From: Candidatus Obscuribacterales bacterium
GTDB taxonomy: Bacteria > Cyanobacteriota > Vampirovibrionia > Obscuribacterales > Obscuribacteraceae
Assembly (NCBI GenBank): GCA_020050685.1
Contig: JAGVKG010000022.1
Span: 18,087 to 82,086, forward strand
Direction: 5' to 3'
DNA: 64,000 nucleotides
In this document: positions 62,890 through 64,000 of the stretch, in pieces
Numbering within the stretch: the first letter of the stretch is position 1
Layout: every line of letters starts with the position of its first letter
The notes under the pieces: generated by a model
Database searches by the model: none
Told to the model about the DNA's origin: nothing
What the model saw: the letters and a program-made list of their open reading frames with translations, nothing else
Position numbers and translations under genes: made by a program

Positions 62890-63230
62890 AAAAGATGTCC
62901 AAGCAGGAACTGCAAAAACGAAAGGCCGAACTAAAAAAAATGGTTCATGCCGACATAGTGAGACGCGAAGTCATGCAATTCCGACTTGAGCCGGAAAGCA
63001 TTGAAAAGCTCTACAAGATCGCAGTAAAAAAGCGTAAGCCGATCGGAACAATCATAAGAGAATGGATTAATGAGAGAATCGAAGCGGAGTTAGTCGATCA
63101 GGGCACGACCAAGGCGCGTTCGAAATCACTATCGTACAGTGATTTGCGTACACCACTGGAAGAAATCAAAGAGCGTATTTTTCTCTGCGAATCCATAGCT
63201 AGCAAGCTGGAAAATTCAAAAAGCAAATAA
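62886..63230 (+). CDS. Ribbon-helix-helix (BrnA/CopG-like) putative antitoxin
   Basis: The 114-residue protein has a Lys-rich helical N-terminus (KKMSKQELQKRKAELKKM), a ribbon-helix-helix motif at about 36-70 (VMQFRLEPESIEKLYKIAVK then IGTIIREWINERIEAEL) and a C-terminal helix (SYSDLRTPLEEIKERIFLCE). Its ATG overlaps the TGA of the BrnT-like gene (ATGA). As in BrnT/BrnA modules, the toxin-like gene comes first. It probably binds the palindrome in the promoter. Confidence 0.6.
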   Translation: MKKMSKQELQKRKAELKKMVHADIVRREVMQFRLEPESIEKLYKIAVKKRKPIGTIIREWINERIEAELVDQGTTKARSKSLSYSDLRTPLEEIKERIFLCESIASKLENSKSK

Positions 63231-63270
63231 TCAATGACGACAATGCATCTACACCGTAGGTGGTGGCAGT

Positions 63271-63939
63271 TTATCTAAGGCGAGTTTTCGGTTGGTACAA
63301 GTCGTTGTTATGTTGTTGGAGAATAACTCCTTGCTGCACCAAATCCGGCACTTGATCGGGAGCCACTTTCTCGTACTGCCATACTTGTCCATTTGGCAAT
63401 CTAAAATTGTGATAGCGTGTTGGATCTTCCAATTGATTTCTTTCGGCTTGTGCATTTAGCCTTTGTTGAAGAATCGCCGCCTCCTGGCCCGCCTGCTGCA
63501 GAGAAGATTGCTGCATCGAATCAGTTGGATAACTGCCTCCCTGGTTTAGCGCTTCGTCTAGCGGATCGCGGTCCATCAATCCTGCATATGAGAACCTTGA
63601 GTGTGGGTGCTGATTATCCTTCATCTGGCGAGCCTCCTCATATTTCTGGCCCGTCAATACGTTATCCCCTTCCTGTTGAAGGCGCATCTGTCCACGATTT
63701 TTATCAAGCGTAATGCGGTGAGAATCCCAGGGCGCACCGATTTCCAATTCCGGCAGCTTATAATTGCCTTTATCAAAGACTGTTGTTTTGATATCTTCCT
63801 GATTGATCTTGCGCCATTCTGAAAGCATCTTGTCATATTCACCCGGATTCATTCGCATCGCATCATATTGCAAAGCGCGACTAACGACATCCTCGGCTCG
63901 CCCTAGCAGGGTGTTGAAATACACTGACTTTGGCGGCAA
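63271..63939 (-). CDS. Hypothetical protein, 222 residues
   Basis: No family is recognised. The TTG at 63939 has AAGGGAAA upstream, and an in-frame stop (TAA) lies 12 codons before it, so the gene is complete in the window. The protein is soluble and rich in Gln, Asn, Asp and Arg, with a central Gln-rich helix (about 140-165, QQSSLQQAGQEAAILQQRLNAQAE) and a C-terminal segment PNGQVWQYEKVAPDQVPDLVQQ. It resembles the other unrecognised hydrophilic proteins near 23-26 kb in composition, not clearly in sequence. Confidence 0.55.
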   Translation of the reverse strand: MPPKSVYFNTLLGRAEDVVSRALQYDAMRMNPGEYDKMLSEWRKINQEDIKTTVFDKGNYKLPELEIGAPWDSHRITLDKNRGQMRLQQEGDNVLTGQKYEEARQMKDNQHPHSRFSYAGLMDRDPLDEALNQGGSYPTDSMQQSSLQQAGQEAAILQQRLNAQAERNQLEDPTRYHNFRLPNGQVWQYEKVAPDQVPDLVQQGVILQQHNNDLYQPKTRLR

Positions 63940-64000
63940 AGTTTCCCTTGCCGCTCTTTTCGATTGGCTTTTTTAGGGTTCTTGGCAGATCTGTTTATCA

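Overview
The window is chromosomal DNA from a Gram-negative bacterium of moderate GC. KdsC (LPS synthesis), an MlaC-type periplasmic protein, RND efflux genes and long secreted proteins imply an outer membrane. A group 3 SigF-like sigma factor beside pilT, a DivIVA-like coiled coil beside coaD, a Ski2-like helicase, paired RDD and SpoIIM genes, many TPR proteins and numerous short lineage-specific hypotheticals together suggest a non-photosynthetic relative of cyanobacteria (Vampirovibrionia/Melainabacteria, perhaps Obscuribacterales). This placement is an inference from gene content only.

Layout. 0.3-2 kb: a degenerate histidine kinase-like protein and a response regulator lacking its phospho-acceptor Asp. 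2.1-10.5 kb: one co-directional export block (ABC-2 ATPase and permease, MlaC-like protein, RND adaptor and pump, 2,4-dienoyl-CoA reductase-like SDR). 10.5-17.5 kb: an orphan Eco57I/PglX-like adenine methylase, citrate synthase, divergent RDD and SpoIIM membrane proteins, and a class A beta-lactamase-fold protein. 17.6-23 kb: DivIVA-like protein with coaD, a sensor kinase, SigF-like sigma and PilT. 22.9-26.1 kb: four unrecognised small genes and a tRNA-Pro(GGG). 26.3-31.4 kb: Ski2-like helicase, cmk, a selenoprotein W-like gene read through an in-frame TGA, an HTH/coiled-coil protein and superoxide dismutase. 32-42.7 kb: a SWIM/SNF2 ATPase overlapping the start of a 1741-residue adhesin-like protein, then a convergent FAD oxidoreductase with an SLH-like tail. 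42.9-48.3 kb: kdsC, an SDR, a DUF6932/HTH pair, a radical SAM enzyme and two tiny membrane proteins. 48.4-55 kb: TPR proteins, an AbrB/RelE-type pair, a DUF885 hydrolase. 55.2-63.9 kb: rpsU, an EF-G paralogue, aspS, a TPR lipoprotein, a YifB/ComM ATPase, a BrnT/BrnA-like pair and a hypothetical.

No insertion sequence, prophage or CRISPR array was recognised. Mobile character is limited to three toxin-antitoxin-like pairs, the orphan methylase and a family of short palindromic intergenic repeats carrying TCAGGATGACA and GCGAGGC..GCCTCGCCCCTAC modules.

The strongest single observation is the selenoprotein: a CxxU motif formed by an in-frame TGA, followed 21 nt later by a hairpin with an AGGUU loop resembling a bacterial SECIS. 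A reading that treats TGA as a stop truncates this gene and loses its active site.
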